Shown: piece after piece, positions 7,601-15,611 of the stretch
Position numbering within the stretch: position 1 is the first letter of the stretch
How the letters are laid out: each line of letters opens with the position of its first letter
NCBI GenBank assembly: GCA_025363715.1
Contig: JANYLR010000084.1
Location: 1-32,226 of the forward strand
Length of the DNA: 32,226 nt
Direction: 5' to 3'
Source: Holophagaceae bacterium
Lineage (GTDB): Bacteria; Acidobacteriota; Holophagae; Holophagales; Holophagaceae
Notes under the pieces: generated by a model
Told to the model about the DNA's origin: nothing
Seen by the model: the letters and a program-made list of their open reading frames with translations, nothing else
Databases searched by the model: none
Program-made: the position numbers and the translations under genes

Positions 7601-8012
7601 TCTGGAACCAGGTGGGATGGGGCAGTTTCTCGCAGGCGGTGAGCGGCCCCGTGACCAGCACCTGGACGCGGCGCTCCAGCAGGCCCACCAGAGCCGAGAG
7701 GCGCTCCCGCAGCACCATACCCGGGGGACTGCTTTCGCCGCCCGCATAGGCCGCGAAGCCCGGGAAGTGGGCGACGCCCGCACCGGGCAGCAGCACCTGG
7801 AGGTCCTGCGCCAGGGTGCGGGCCTCCGCCTCGCTGGGGGCATCCACCCACAGGGACTGCAGGCGGCCTTCCCGCGTGGCCCAGCGGGCCAGCACCAGGG
7901 CCAGGGCCGAGGGGGACATCCAGCGGAGCCGGGCACCCGCTGCCCCGAGGCCCTCCCAGGGCGCCTCGGTGGAACGGAGCAGCTCTTTCAGATCATGGCC
8001 CGCATCAGTCAT
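4605..8012 (-). CDS. mfd: transcription-repair coupling factor Mfd
   Basis: About 1135 residues, the usual size for Mfd. It pushes RNA polymerase stalled at lesions off DNA and recruits UvrA. The N-terminal part is the UvrB-like region. A CarD-type RNA polymerase-binding segment (GDRVVHLDHGIGEFLG, QEVLQLRYADGGQLNVSLER) is followed by the helicase core, with Walker A GDVGFGKTE near residue 625, the DEEQ box (VVIDEEQRFG) near 723, SATPIPRTL, and the TRG motif region ending in the TRCF C-terminal domain. I chose ATG at 8012 because AAGGA lies just before it; an upstream TTG at 8033 is less likely. The stop codon overlaps the decayed attC8 and no separate terminator is visible. Confidence 0.97.
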   Translation of the reverse strand: MTDAGHDLKELLRSTEAPWEGLGAAGARLRWMSPSALALVLARWATREGRLQSLWVDAPSEAEARTLAQDLQVLLPGAGVAHFPGFAAYAGGESSPPGMVLRERLSALVGLLERRVQVLVTGPLTACEKLPHPTWFQKQKLELRKGAEVPRELLLETLIALGYRRTEMASAPGEFSSRGMVIDLWPDHLEQPLRLETFGDELERLSPFDPDTQRRTGEALESLMLYPRFEGDRGNGEALLAAVASRADRTSEPEDDLAFRRARLATHGHFPGEELFHSLLAQPKGQLVHWVPPCLRIRLDGAWEEALRDAERARIEEGLAMLRRGGVVCPDFEDRFLPTDPSRSTLLLTEWQSEATVPLAAQPVREFQGRLSELAEHLQELSLSGHKVFLAGSTTGMRDRFQEFIREHELPQAYGTEVGCRALHLSLSSGLHLKEPGLVVFTEREVFGRKAIQAAPKKSRSAAFLSDLRDLKPGDRVVHLDHGIGEFLGFATLIVGGEEQEVLQLRYADGGQLNVSLERADLMQRYTGAEGHLPPLDKLGGASWAKVKRRAKKAIRDMADELLKLYAQRKLEKGHAYPPDGPDMAAFDASFAFTPTPDQVEAIEAVKADLESPRPMDRLLVGDVGFGKTEVAMRAAAKVALEGKQVAVLCPTTVLCFQHFRTFKERFAGFPIRIEMLNRFVDPADQKRILQELGDGKIEIVIGTHQMLGAKVQFADLGLVVIDEEQRFGVGHKEKLKRLRLNVDQLALSATPIPRTLHMSLTGLREISLIETPPKDRLAIETVVAPWSDELVQTAIQFELRRGGQVYLVHNRVESIVSIAARVRELVPDARVGVGHGQLTDDALEQVMLGFMEGRIDVLVATTIVENGLDVPNANTLIVHRADAFGLSQLYQLRGRVGRSDVPAYAYLMIPPKHEISEDARKRLQALEDFSELGSGFRVAAMDLELRGAGNLLGGEQSGHIHDIGFELYVKLLEETLQELQGQPSGSFEVQLDNLAPGAQLGRRWIDQASERLVAYKRISRLREERDLELYKLDLEDRFGRIAEDDPDTIRFFELLKVKLKAQVLGVSEVAVDKGQLKLRLSPQTPLDPAKLMRWVGQTKGASLSPDGAVRLPVLGTADGPILQAQRVLAAWAGL

Positions 8013-8086
8013 AGATCCTTCAGAGTGCCGCAATCAGGCCCTGAAAACGAGCGTTCATCGTAGCGCACCGCCCGGGTGCCAAAGAT

Positions 8087-8369
8087 CAACCACGAAGACC
8101 ACCAAGACCACGAAGAAGGGGCATGGAAAAGGGGAAACTTGGTTGTCCGCGAGAGTCAGCCCGGAAAAGCCTTAACCGCGAATGGCGAATGGAGATGCTT
8201 CCGCCACAGTCCCAGGCGGCCCAACCTCGCCGCATTCGCGTCCATTCGCGCCATTCGCGGCTACATGCTTTGCTCTTGAAAAGCACAGGGCTTAGCCAGT
8301 TCGATCACCAAGAAAAGGGGTTGGCCGGATCCTTTATTTTTCTTCGTGGTCTTCCTGTCTTCGTGGTTG
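8087..8369. repeat. imperfect long inverted repeat (outer arms)
   Basis: In the 387-bp gap between mfd and the nitroreductase gene, 8087-8117 (CAACCACGAAGACC...) is repeated in inverted orientation at 8340-8369 with one small gap and a few mismatches. The arms are themselves made of short CACGAAGAC-like units. Similar ACCACGAAG repeats are, from memory, scattered between genes in many bacteria. No open frame or transposase is inside. Confidence 0.75.
8175..8260. repeat. inner inverted repeat nested in the same gap
   Basis: ACCGCGAATGGCGAATGG at 8175-8192 is inverted at 8242-8260 (CCATTCGCGCCATTCGCGG). Units of CCATTCGCG also repeat in tandem from 8231. It lies inside the outer inverted repeat, so transcripts could fold into a long hairpin. 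Confidence 0.75.
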
Positions 8370-8399
8370 TTGTGTCCCTGGCTTTCCTTTGGAGTGGTC

Positions 8400-9104
8400 T
8401 CAAATCTCGCGCACGGCCCACTCCCGCGGCATGAGAGTCCGGTCCCACCAGAGCCCCTTATCGCTGCGCTTGCCCACGGCCAGGAACATGTTCACCTCGG
8501 CCCCCCGGGGCAGGCCCAGCAGGGCCTTGGCCCGCCAGGGATCGAAGCCCTCCATGGGGCAGGTGTCGAAACCCTCCGAGCGCATGGCCAGCATGAAGGT
8601 GGCGGCGGCCAGGGCCGTGCTCTTGTGGGCCATGACGCGGATATCCGCGCGCGACATGAGGTTCGGCGTGGGCTTGAAGAGGGAAGCGATCCGGCTGAAG
8701 AGCTGCTTCAGGGGCCCCAGGAGACCGAAGGGCCCGGTCATGTAGACCATGGGGATGAGCTTCCGGTAGTAGGACGCGTGGCTCTTGCGGAGGGGGCCCC
8801 GGCTTTCGAAGATCCGGATGATCTCGTCCCGGTTCCGGCGCCAGGTGTCGCGATGGGTGACCAGGGCGATGAGCACCGGCGCCGTCTTGGCGGGCATCTG
8901 GTCCAGGCAGGCGGCGTTGGCGAATCGGCGGGTCTGGGGGTCGCGAATGATCACGAACTCCCAGGGCTGGAGGTTGCTGGAGCTGGGGGCCAGTCGGGCC
9001 GCGTCGAGGCAGCGGTCGAGCACGTCCTGGGGCACGGGGTCCGGCAGGAAATCCCGGATGGTGCGCCGGGATTCCACGGCCGCATAGAACGCTGACTCAG
9101 GCAT
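8400..9104 (-). CDS. nitroreductase-family FMN oxidoreductase
   Basis: A 234-residue protein of the nitroreductase fold. The N-terminal signature RRTIRDFLPDPVPQD is followed by ARLAPSSSNLQPWEFVII, the FMN phosphate-binding and NADH-site region; the C-terminal part has GFDTCPMEGFD and LLGLPRGAEVNMFLAVGKR. Such enzymes use NAD(P)H to reduce nitro groups, quinones or other electrophiles in the cytoplasm. The ATG overlaps the end of the RND pump gene by eight bases, with GGAGG inside that gene, so it is probably the last gene of the efflux operon. The substrate cannot be read from the sequence. Confidence 0.9.
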   Translation of the reverse strand: MPESAFYAAVESRRTIRDFLPDPVPQDVLDRCLDAARLAPSSSNLQPWEFVIIRDPQTRRFANAACLDQMPAKTAPVLIALVTHRDTWRRNRDEIIRIFESRGPLRKSHASYYRKLIPMVYMTGPFGLLGPLKQLFSRIASLFKPTPNLMSRADIRVMAHKSTALAAATFMLAMRSEGFDTCPMEGFDPWRAKALLGLPRGAEVNMFLAVGKRSDKGLWWDRTLMPREWAVREI

Positions 9105-12100
9105 CGGGGGCCTCCACCAGCGGGCGTCCGGGTGCAGGTTCCGGCGCCGGCCGGCCGACGCGCCGACGGAGCCACGCCCAGGCCTTGGCCAGGCTCATCT
9201 CTTCGATGATCTCGAAGAACACCGGCACCACGATGAGGGTCAGCATGGTCGAGGTGATGAGGCCACCCACCACGGCGCGGGCCATGGGGGCGCGCATCTC
9301 GGCGCCGGCGCCCAGGGCCAGGAAGAGCGGGAGCATGCCGCCGATCATGGCGAAGCTGGTCATGAGGATGGGCCGCAGCCGCACGGTGCCCGCGCGGATG
9401 ATGGCCTGGCGGCGGGAGATGCCCTCCTCGCGTTCCAGGTGCAGGGCGTGGTCCACCAGCAGGATGGCGTTCTTGGTCACCAGGCCCATGAGCAGGATCA
9501 TGCCGATGCTCGTCATCATGGACATGGAGTCGCCCGTGACGAGGAGCATGAGCACCATGCCCACCATGGACAGCGGCAGGCTGGCCATGATGGCGATGGG
9601 CAGCTTGAAGCTTTCGAACTGGCTGGCCAGCACGAAGTAGATGAAGAAGATCGCCAGCAGCAACGAGGTGCCCATGTAGCCGGCGGTCTCTTTGCTGTCC
9701 CGGGTCTGGCCCAGGAATTCCACGCGAACGCTCTCCGGAAGCTGGCCACTGGCCTTGAGCTCCGCCACCTTCTTGGCGGCGAGGGCGCTGACTTCACCCA
9801 GCGTGGACCCATCGAAGTTGGCATTCACTTCCACTTCTTCCATCAGATCATGGCGCTGGAGCTTGGCGGGGGCGATGCCCTCCTCGAAGCGCACCACCTG
9901 GTTGAGGCGCACCAGGGGGTGCTTGCCGCCGCCCAGGTCCTTGGTGCTCTGCACGGTCATGTTGGCCAGCTGGGTTGTGAAGCGGCGCTCCTGATCGGCC
10001 AGCCGAACGCGCACATCGCGCTGCTCGCCTTTCTCGTCCTCGTACTTGGCCACCTTCTCGCCGTCCACCAGGGGACGGACCATCTGGGCCACCAGGGCCG
10101 GGCTCACGCCCAGGTCCGAGGCGGCCTTGCGATCGATGACCAGCCTCAGCTCGGGCTTGCCGCTGTCCAGGCTGGTGGTGACATCCACGGCGCCGGGGAC
10201 GCTTTTCAGCGCCTCCTTCACCAGGGGCACGGCCTGGATGACCGCATCCCGCTCCGGCGCCTGCACGGCCACCATGATGGGGAAGGCCATGCCCCAGTCG
10301 CTCACTGGCCCCACGGCGGCATCCACTCCGGGCACGTCGCGGAAGCCTTCGCGGATCTGGCGGCGGATCTTCACGTGGTTGGGGCGACGACCCTCCTTCA
10401 GCTTCACGTAGATGCCGCCGGAGTTGACGGTGCCGTTCAGGCCCGTGCCGATGGTCGTGTAGGTCAGCTCCACGCCCGGCACTTTCTTGATGGTGGTCTC
10501 CAGGGCCAGGGCCTTATCGCGGGTGGTGCTCAGGCTGGCGCCGGGTTCGGTCTTGAAGGTCACCTGCAGATCGCCCCGGTCGAAGTCGGGCATGAAGTTG
10601 TTGCCGAGCAGGCCCGAGAGGGCCATGGCCAGGAAGAAACTGGCGCCGCCAGCGGCCATGACGGTCCAGCGGTGCTGGAGGGCCCACTCGATGGCTTTCT
10701 TGTAGAACTGCTCCCAGCTATCGAGCACGCGGCCGAAGGCCTCCACACTGCGCATGATCCAGTTGCGGCCCCGGTAGTGCACGTGGCCATCGGCGCTCTT
10801 TTCGTGCTCGGGATCGGGCCACACGGCGCTGAGCATGGGATCCAGCGTGAAGCTCACGAACAGCGAGACCGCCACGGCGAACGCCACGACGATGCCGAAG
10901 GGGAAGAAGAACTTGCCCACGATGCCGCCCATGAAGGCCACGGGCACGAATACCGCGAGGATCGACAGCGTCGTCGCGATGACGGCAGGGCCGATCTCGG
11001 CCGTGCCCTCCCGGGCGGCGGTGACGTGGTCCTTGCCCATTTCCGCGTGCCGGGTGATGTTCTCGCGGACCACGATGGCGTCGTCGATGAGGATGCCGAT
11101 GGCCAGGCTGAGGCCCATGAGCGTCATGGTGTTCAGTGTGAAATCCAGGGCCCGCATGACGATGAAGGTGGAGATCACGGACACAGGCAGGGTAAGGCTG
11201 GTGATCAGCGTGGAGCGCCAGCTCTTCAGGAAGAAGAAGACGATGATCACGGTGAGCAGGCCGCCCACGTAGATGGAGATGTTCACGTCCTCCACGTTGT
11301 TGATGATGAAGCGGGCGTTGTCCTTGGCGGTGACCACCTCCACGCCTTGCTTCTGCAGCTCGGGCTTCAGCTCATGGAGAGCCTTTTCCACGGCGGTGAC
11401 CATGGCCACGGTGTTGCCGCCGACCTGGCGCTGGATTTCCAGGGCGACCACGTCCTTGCCACCCAGGCGGGCGAGGCTGCGCTTCTCCTTGATGCCGTCG
11501 ACGATCTTTGCCACTTCCTGCAGCTCGATGGGCCGGCCTTCCTTGTTGCCCACGATCACGTGGCTGAAGTCGCCCACGGACCTGGCCTTGGCATCGACCT
11601 TGACAGAGACCTCGCGGCTGCCCTGGAGCAGGTTGCCACTGGGGATGGCCAGCGTGTCATTGGCCAGGGCGCTCTTCACGGCCTGCAGGGCCAGACCCTG
11701 GGCTTCGAGCTTCTGGGGATCGATCTGGACCAGGATCTCGCGGGTGCTGACACCGGCTGGTTCCACCTTGCCGACGCCGGGGATGTTCTCGATGCGGCGT
11801 TTGAGGAAATCCTCCGCGATGCGGGTGAGCTCCCGGTCATTCATGCCCTGGTGCTTGGCATCGGGCTGCACCACCAGGGAGAGCACCGGCAGCGAGGCCG
11901 GGTCGAACTTGGAGATGACCGGTTCCTCGATGTTGTTGGGGAGGTCGCGCCGGATCTGGCCGATCTTGGTGCGCACGTCGTTGAGCGCGTTGTCCACGTT
12001 GCGGCCCAGCTGGAACTGGATCACCAGGGTGCCCAGGCCCTCCTGGCTGGTGGAGCTGATCTCCTTGATCTTCTCGATGGGGTTGACGGCCTCCTCGATC

Positions 12101-12297
12101 TTCCGCACCACGTCCTGCTTGACGGACTCGGGGCTGGCGCCGGGGTAGATGACGGAGACGGTGACGGTGGGGATGTCCGTGTTGGGGTACTGGTCGATGC
12201 CCAGGCTCTTCACGGAGAAGAGGCCCAGCACCACCAGGGCCAGCATGATGCAGACGGTGAATACGGGTCGGCGGATGGAGAGATCAGACAGGAACAT
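9097..12297 (-). CDS. RND efflux pump inner-membrane subunit, HAE1 type
   Basis: A 1066-residue proton-driven exporter of the AcrB/MexB family. The N-terminus MFLSDLSIRRPVFTVCIMLALVVLGLFS is the first membrane helix, followed by periplasmic porter repeats. The central membrane block carries GILIDDAIVVREN, with the proton-relay aspartates near residues 405-406. A second half repeats the layout and ends in ALGAGAEMRAPMARAVVGGLITSTMLTLIVVPVFFE. The start lies 3 bp after the adaptor gene stop, so the two are translated together. HAE1 membership suggests export of drugs or other hydrophobic compounds; metal export (CzcA type) is less likely. Confidence 0.95.
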   Translation of the reverse strand: MFLSDLSIRRPVFTVCIMLALVVLGLFSVKSLGIDQYPNTDIPTVTVSVIYPGASPESVKQDVVRKIEEAVNPIEKIKEISSTSQEGLGTLVIQFQLGRNVDNALNDVRTKIGQIRRDLPNNIEEPVISKFDPASLPVLSLVVQPDAKHQGMNDRELTRIAEDFLKRRIENIPGVGKVEPAGVSTREILVQIDPQKLEAQGLALQAVKSALANDTLAIPSGNLLQGSREVSVKVDAKARSVGDFSHVIVGNKEGRPIELQEVAKIVDGIKEKRSLARLGGKDVVALEIQRQVGGNTVAMVTAVEKALHELKPELQKQGVEVVTAKDNARFIINNVEDVNISIYVGGLLTVIIVFFFLKSWRSTLITSLTLPVSVISTFIVMRALDFTLNTMTLMGLSLAIGILIDDAIVVRENITRHAEMGKDHVTAAREGTAEIGPAVIATTLSILAVFVPVAFMGGIVGKFFFPFGIVVAFAVAVSLFVSFTLDPMLSAVWPDPEHEKSADGHVHYRGRNWIMRSVEAFGRVLDSWEQFYKKAIEWALQHRWTVMAAGGASFFLAMALSGLLGNNFMPDFDRGDLQVTFKTEPGASLSTTRDKALALETTIKKVPGVELTYTTIGTGLNGTVNSGGIYVKLKEGRRPNHVKIRRQIREGFRDVPGVDAAVGPVSDWGMAFPIMVAVQAPERDAVIQAVPLVKEALKSVPGAVDVTTSLDSGKPELRLVIDRKAASDLGVSPALVAQMVRPLVDGEKVAKYEDEKGEQRDVRVRLADQERRFTTQLANMTVQSTKDLGGGKHPLVRLNQVVRFEEGIAPAKLQRHDLMEEVEVNANFDGSTLGEVSALAAKKVAELKASGQLPESVRVEFLGQTRDSKETAGYMGTSLLLAIFFIYFVLASQFESFKLPIAIMASLPLSMVGMVLMLLVTGDSMSMMTSIGMILLMGLVTKNAILLVDHALHLEREEGISRRQAIIRAGTVRLRPILMTSFAMIGGMLPLFLALGAGAEMRAPMARAVVGGLITSTMLTLIVVPVFFEIIEEMSLAKAWAWLRRRVGRPAPEPAPGRPLVEAPDA

Positions 12298-12300
12298 GAC

Positions 12301-13413
12301 TCACTTCCCCCCTGCGGCGGGCGTGGAGACGCGCAGGCGACTGCCCACGCCCACCAGATCCTTGCCGCTGTCGATGACCTGGGTGCCCACCGGCAGGCCG
12401 CTGATGGGACGGTAGCCGTCCTGTTCAGCGCCCAGCACCACCTTGCGGCGGGCGGCGGCGCCCTGCTCCGAGATGTAGAGCTCGGCGTCGCGGTCCTGGG
12501 GCTTCAGCAGGGTGGCCGGCAGGGCGGGACTCTTGGTTTCGCCTTCGCCCAGGATCACGCCCTCGACGAAGAGCCCGCCTTTGAGCAGGCCATCGGGATT
12601 GGGGACCTCGACCCGGACCCGCAGGGTGCGGCCGTCCTGGGAGAGGCTGGGGCTGACCTGGGCCACTCGGCCTTCCACCAGCTGGTTCAGGCCGATGGCG
12701 CGGAAGGTGGCCCGCTGGCCCACCTTGATCTGGGACATGGCCTCGGTGGGCAGGTCGGCGCGGATCTCGAGCTTGCGGTTGTCCACCACCTCGAAGGCGG
12801 TCTGGCCGGGATTCAGCATCTCGCCGGGCTGCACCAGCCGCCGGGAGACCTGCCCCGCGAAGGGCGCCACGAGGCGGGCCTTCTTCAGGCGGAGCCGGGC
12901 CAGGCCCAGGTTGCTATCCGCGGCCTGGGCCGCGGCCTTGGTGGCGTTGTAGACGGTCTCGGCCTGCTGGGCCGCCTGGCGGGTGATGCTGCGCTTCTCC
13001 AACAACGCCACGGAACGATCATTGTCCCGCTGGGCCTGCAGGGCCTGGGCCCGGGCCTGGGCCAGCTGGGCCTCGGCCGCCTGCATGCCCAGCGCGTAGT
13101 CGTCCTCGTCCTGGGCCCCCAGCAGGGCCCCGGCGGCGACAGTGTCGCCCTCCTGGACCGCCACGCGGGTGACGCGGCCGGTGATCTCGGCCTTCAGCTC
13201 GGCCCGGTTCACGGCCAGCAGCGTGCCGGTGAAGGCCACGGCGGGACGGAAGGTCCGCTCCTGGACATTGACCAGCGTGACGGCCACCGTGCCCTCGCCC
13301 TTCACGCTGGCCTGGTGGCTCAGCTCGTTGTTGCGCTGGGTGCGGTGGAAGGTGGCGGCCCCGGCGATCACCGCGATGGGCAGGGCGATGTAGAAGACGG
13401 TTTTTCGGTTCAT
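12301..13413 (-). CDS. RND efflux periplasmic adaptor (membrane fusion protein)
   Basis: About 370 residues. One N-terminal membrane segment or signal (VFYIALPIAVIAGAATF) is followed by a lipoyl-like half (AEITGRVTRVAVQEGDTVAAGALLGAQDEDDY), a helical hairpin rich in Ala and Gln, the second lipoyl half (RLVAPFAGQVSRRLVQPGEMLNPGQ) and beta-barrel domains. It joins the RND pump to the TolC-type channel. ATG at 13413 is chosen because GGAG lies seven bases upstream; a TTG at 13425 is possible. It sits between tolC and the pump gene in one operon. Confidence 0.93.
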   Translation of the reverse strand: MNRKTVFYIALPIAVIAGAATFHRTQRNNELSHQASVKGEGTVAVTLVNVQERTFRPAVAFTGTLLAVNRAELKAEITGRVTRVAVQEGDTVAAGALLGAQDEDDYALGMQAAEAQLAQARAQALQAQRDNDRSVALLEKRSITRQAAQQAETVYNATKAAAQAADSNLGLARLRLKKARLVAPFAGQVSRRLVQPGEMLNPGQTAFEVVDNRKLEIRADLPTEAMSQIKVGQRATFRAIGLNQLVEGRVAQVSPSLSQDGRTLRVRVEVPNPDGLLKGGLFVEGVILGEGETKSPALPATLLKPQDRDAELYISEQGAAARRKVVLGAEQDGYRPISGLPVGTQVIDSGKDLVGVGSRLRVSTPAAGGK

Positions 13414-13441
13414 GGTCGGCTCCAAAGAATCAGTTCTTCAC

Positions 13442-13468
13442 CTCGCATCAGGCATCGCCTGATGCGAG
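13442..13468. repeat. perfect 12-bp hairpin with ATC loop between tolC and adaptor gene
   Basis: CTCGCATCAGGC (13442-13453) and its exact reverse complement (13457-13468) are separated by three bases. It lies within the operon, in the 64-bp gap between the tolC stop and the adaptor ATG. There is no T-tract, so it may stabilise or partly attenuate the transcript rather than end it. Same architecture as hairpins near and in valS. Confidence 0.85.
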
Positions 13469-13477
13469 CCATTCAAA

Positions 13478-14785
13478 TCAAAGTGGGGGCAATCCCAGCG
13501 CACGGCGCTGATCGAAACGGGCGGACCAGAGGCCCAGCTCCGCACGGCGGCGCTGGCTTTCGGCCTGGCGTTCGGTGCGCTCCGCCTGGAGCAGGTCCAG
13601 GGACGTGATGAGGCCCTGGTCGAAGGATTCGCGGCTCATGCGCAGCGCTTCCAGCGTGGCGTCGTGGGCCCGGCGGGCGGCCTCGTTGAGGGCGATGGCC
13701 TTCTCCAGTTCGCGGTCGGCGCTGCTCTGCTCGATGGCCACGGAGCGCTCCCGGTCGATGCGGGCCTGCTTCACCTGCTCGAGCTGGGCGGTGTTCTGGG
13801 CCCGCTTGCCCGAGCTGCGCAGCCCGTCGAAAACCGGGAACTTCATGGTGACGCTCACCTTCCAGGTGTCGTAGGGCTCCTTGAACAGGTTGTCGGACTT
13901 GGCAGCCTGGTAGCCGTAGCTGGCGGTGAGATCGAACTTGGGGCGTAGGTCCGAGGTGATGATCTTTTCGTTGGCCCGGTACATGGCCTCCTGCTGCTTG
14001 AGCTGGGCGAGTTCGCTACGCTCGGCACCGACGGGCTTGCTGGCGGCTTCCGGCTGGCCCATGCCCGCGAGGGCGAGGGGAGCCCGGGGATCCAGCCCCA
14101 GCTGCCCGTTCAGCACTTCCAGGGATCGCTGTACCTGGGCGTCGGCCTGGAGCGCTTCCGGAATCACGGCCAGCAGTTCGCTTTCCGCGCGCAGGCGGTC
14201 CAGTTCCGTGGCGGACTGGGCCTCCAGCTTGGCCTTCACGTCCGATACGAACTGCTCGGCCGTCTTCCGGCGACTATCGATGACCTCCTGCTCCGCCTGG
14301 GCGGCCAGCACCGCCAGGTAGGCCCTGGCCACCCCATGGAGGATGTCCAGTTCCGAGGTCGAGTAGGCGAAGCCTGCCTCCTGTGCGCCCATCTTCGCGA
14401 TATCGATGGCCGTGCCCAGCTTGCCCCAGTAGAAGAGGGGCTGGCTGAGGTTGGCCTGGCTGGTGTAGATGCTGCGGGTGCCGACCAGCGAATTGATGGG
14501 GAAACCCAGGGCCGGGGCCAGGTCCGCGAAGCCGCTGTTGAGCATGGAGACATCGCGCATCCGCGTGAAGTCGCCCATGAGGGTCAGCTGCGGCAGGGCA
14601 TCGGCCCGGGTGCTGGTGATGAGGCCACGGCGCTCGTCGACCCGGGCCTTGGCGGCGCGCAGCAGGGGGTTTTCGTTCCGGGCCCGGGCGAGGGCGCCGG
14701 ACAGGTCCAGAGAAAGAGGGGCCCGGGGGGCCGTCATGGGCGGCGGAGCCGGTTCCTGAAAGGCGGGGGGGAAGAAAAAGAGCAT
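13478..14785 (-). CDS. TolC-family outer-membrane efflux channel
   Basis: About 435 residues with the two-fold OEP repeat: ALARARNENPLLRAAKARVDERRG, long Ala/Gln-rich helices, and YQAAKSDNLF before KVSVTMKFPVFDGLRSSGKRAQ, a typical TolC strand-turn motif. It would form the outer-membrane exit for the adjacent RND pump. ATG at 14785 has GAGGAA about six bases before it. The N-terminus (MLFFFPPAFQEPAPPP) is unusually short for a signal peptide, so the export signal is unclear. It starts two bases after the tetR stop, suggesting one transcript. Confidence 0.93.
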   Translation of the reverse strand: MLFFFPPAFQEPAPPPMTAPRAPLSLDLSGALARARNENPLLRAAKARVDERRGLITSTRADALPQLTLMGDFTRMRDVSMLNSGFADLAPALGFPINSLVGTRSIYTSQANLSQPLFYWGKLGTAIDIAKMGAQEAGFAYSTSELDILHGVARAYLAVLAAQAEQEVIDSRRKTAEQFVSDVKAKLEAQSATELDRLRAESELLAVIPEALQADAQVQRSLEVLNGQLGLDPRAPLALAGMGQPEAASKPVGAERSELAQLKQQEAMYRANEKIITSDLRPKFDLTASYGYQAAKSDNLFKEPYDTWKVSVTMKFPVFDGLRSSGKRAQNTAQLEQVKQARIDRERSVAIEQSSADRELEKAIALNEAARRAHDATLEALRMSRESFDQGLITSLDLLQAERTERQAESQRRRAELGLWSARFDQRRALGLPPL

Positions 14786-14787
14786 GG

Positions 14788-15462
14788 TCAATTCCTCGGC
14801 TGTGGGAAGGCCTCGGGGACGCCAAGGCCCCGGAGGCTGAAGTCGATGTGGTGTTGGATGACTTTGGCGAGGTCTTCGGGATAGGCCGGATTGCCCCGGA
14901 TGAGTCGCTGGATGCCCAGCGAGTTCTTAAAGTGGATGATCAGGCCCTGGATGCTCACCCCCATCGCGAAGAGCTCATCCTCGTTCAGGTCCGGCCTCAG
15001 GATCTGGAGGCAGTTCGACAGACAGGTGACGTAGGGCCGCACATGTTCCAGGAGCAGGTCCGCAGAGATCGGCCGGGGGGACTGCATCTCCCGGGTCATG
15101 AGGATCATGGCCGCCTCGTCGATGGGATCCGAACCCTGACAGGACATGATCTCGGTGATGAAGGCGCGGATGTAGTCCTGCAGACCCTGGAGGGCGGCTT
15201 TCCGGGCCCCGGGGCTGCCGACCGGTGGCAGGCCCGACAAAAGAGAGACTGGAGAGACCTTCCGGGAGAAGATCGCCTTGAGGGTCTCCTTGTAAAGCCC
15301 CTCTTTGCCGCAAAAGTGGTAGGCCACCAGAGCGGAGTTGGCATTGGCGCTCTTGGCGATCTCCCGGATGCCGGCCCCGTCGAAGCCCTTGGCCGCGAAG
15401 TGGAGGATGGCCGATTCAATGAGGCGGGTACGAGTGTCGGCTTGCAGGGGGAGAAGGTTCAT
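14788..15462 (-). CDS. TetR/AcrR-family regulator of the efflux operon
   Basis: About 224 residues. The N-terminal helix-turn-helix domain (TRLIESAILHFAAKGFDGAG, IREIAKSANANSALVAYHF, then GKEGLYKETL) is typical TetR. The longer C-terminal ligand domain resembles the CecR/YbiH type of regulator. It is the first gene of the efflux operon and two 16-bp palindromes lie just upstream, so autorepression released by an effector molecule is the likely mode. ATG at 15462 has GAGG seven bases before it; a TTG at 15486 would lie inside an operator. Confidence 0.92.
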   Translation of the reverse strand: MNLLPLQADTRTRLIESAILHFAAKGFDGAGIREIAKSANANSALVAYHFCGKEGLYKETLKAIFSRKVSPVSLLSGLPPVGSPGARKAALQGLQDYIRAFITEIMSCQGSDPIDEAAMILMTREMQSPRPISADLLLEHVRPYVTCLSNCLQILRPDLNEDELFAMGVSIQGLIIHFKNSLGIQRLIRGNPAYPEDLAKVIQHHIDFSLRGLGVPEAFPQPRN

Positions 15463-15480
15463 GGGACGCCTCAAGGTATA

Positions 15481-15496
15481 AATCAATCGAATGATT
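15481..15496. promoter_or_regulatory. probable TetR operator, proximal
   Basis: AATCAATCGAATGATT is a 16-bp palindrome with two mismatched pairs. It lies 19 bp before the tetR ATG and matches the second site at 15515-15530 (shared pattern AATCA...TGATT). Confidence 0.7.
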
Positions 15497-15514
15497 AAAC
15501 CGTTTTTCGAGTTT

Positions 15515-15530
15515 AATCAACCGTTTGATT
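15515..15530. promoter_or_regulatory. probable TetR operator, distal
   Basis: AATCAACCGTTTGATT, a 16-bp palindrome with one central mismatched pair type, lies 34 bp from the first site start to start. The two sites also form one larger inverted repeat (15481-15500 with 15511-15530). It sits between tetR and the divergent small membrane protein gene and could affect both. Confidence 0.7.
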
Positions 15531-15611
15531 CTGTCAATCCCCAAATTTTAATCCCCGCCGTCACCCCCTCCGGGCCCTTCATGCGATCCTGGGAACCCCC
15601 CGGAGTCCCCC

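Noticed and set aside
9439..13608. Very long + strand open frame (1389 codons) opposite the RND operon
   Set aside because: It is antisense to clear RND and adaptor genes, has His/Gly/Gln-rich low-complexity composition and reflects high GC at third positions.
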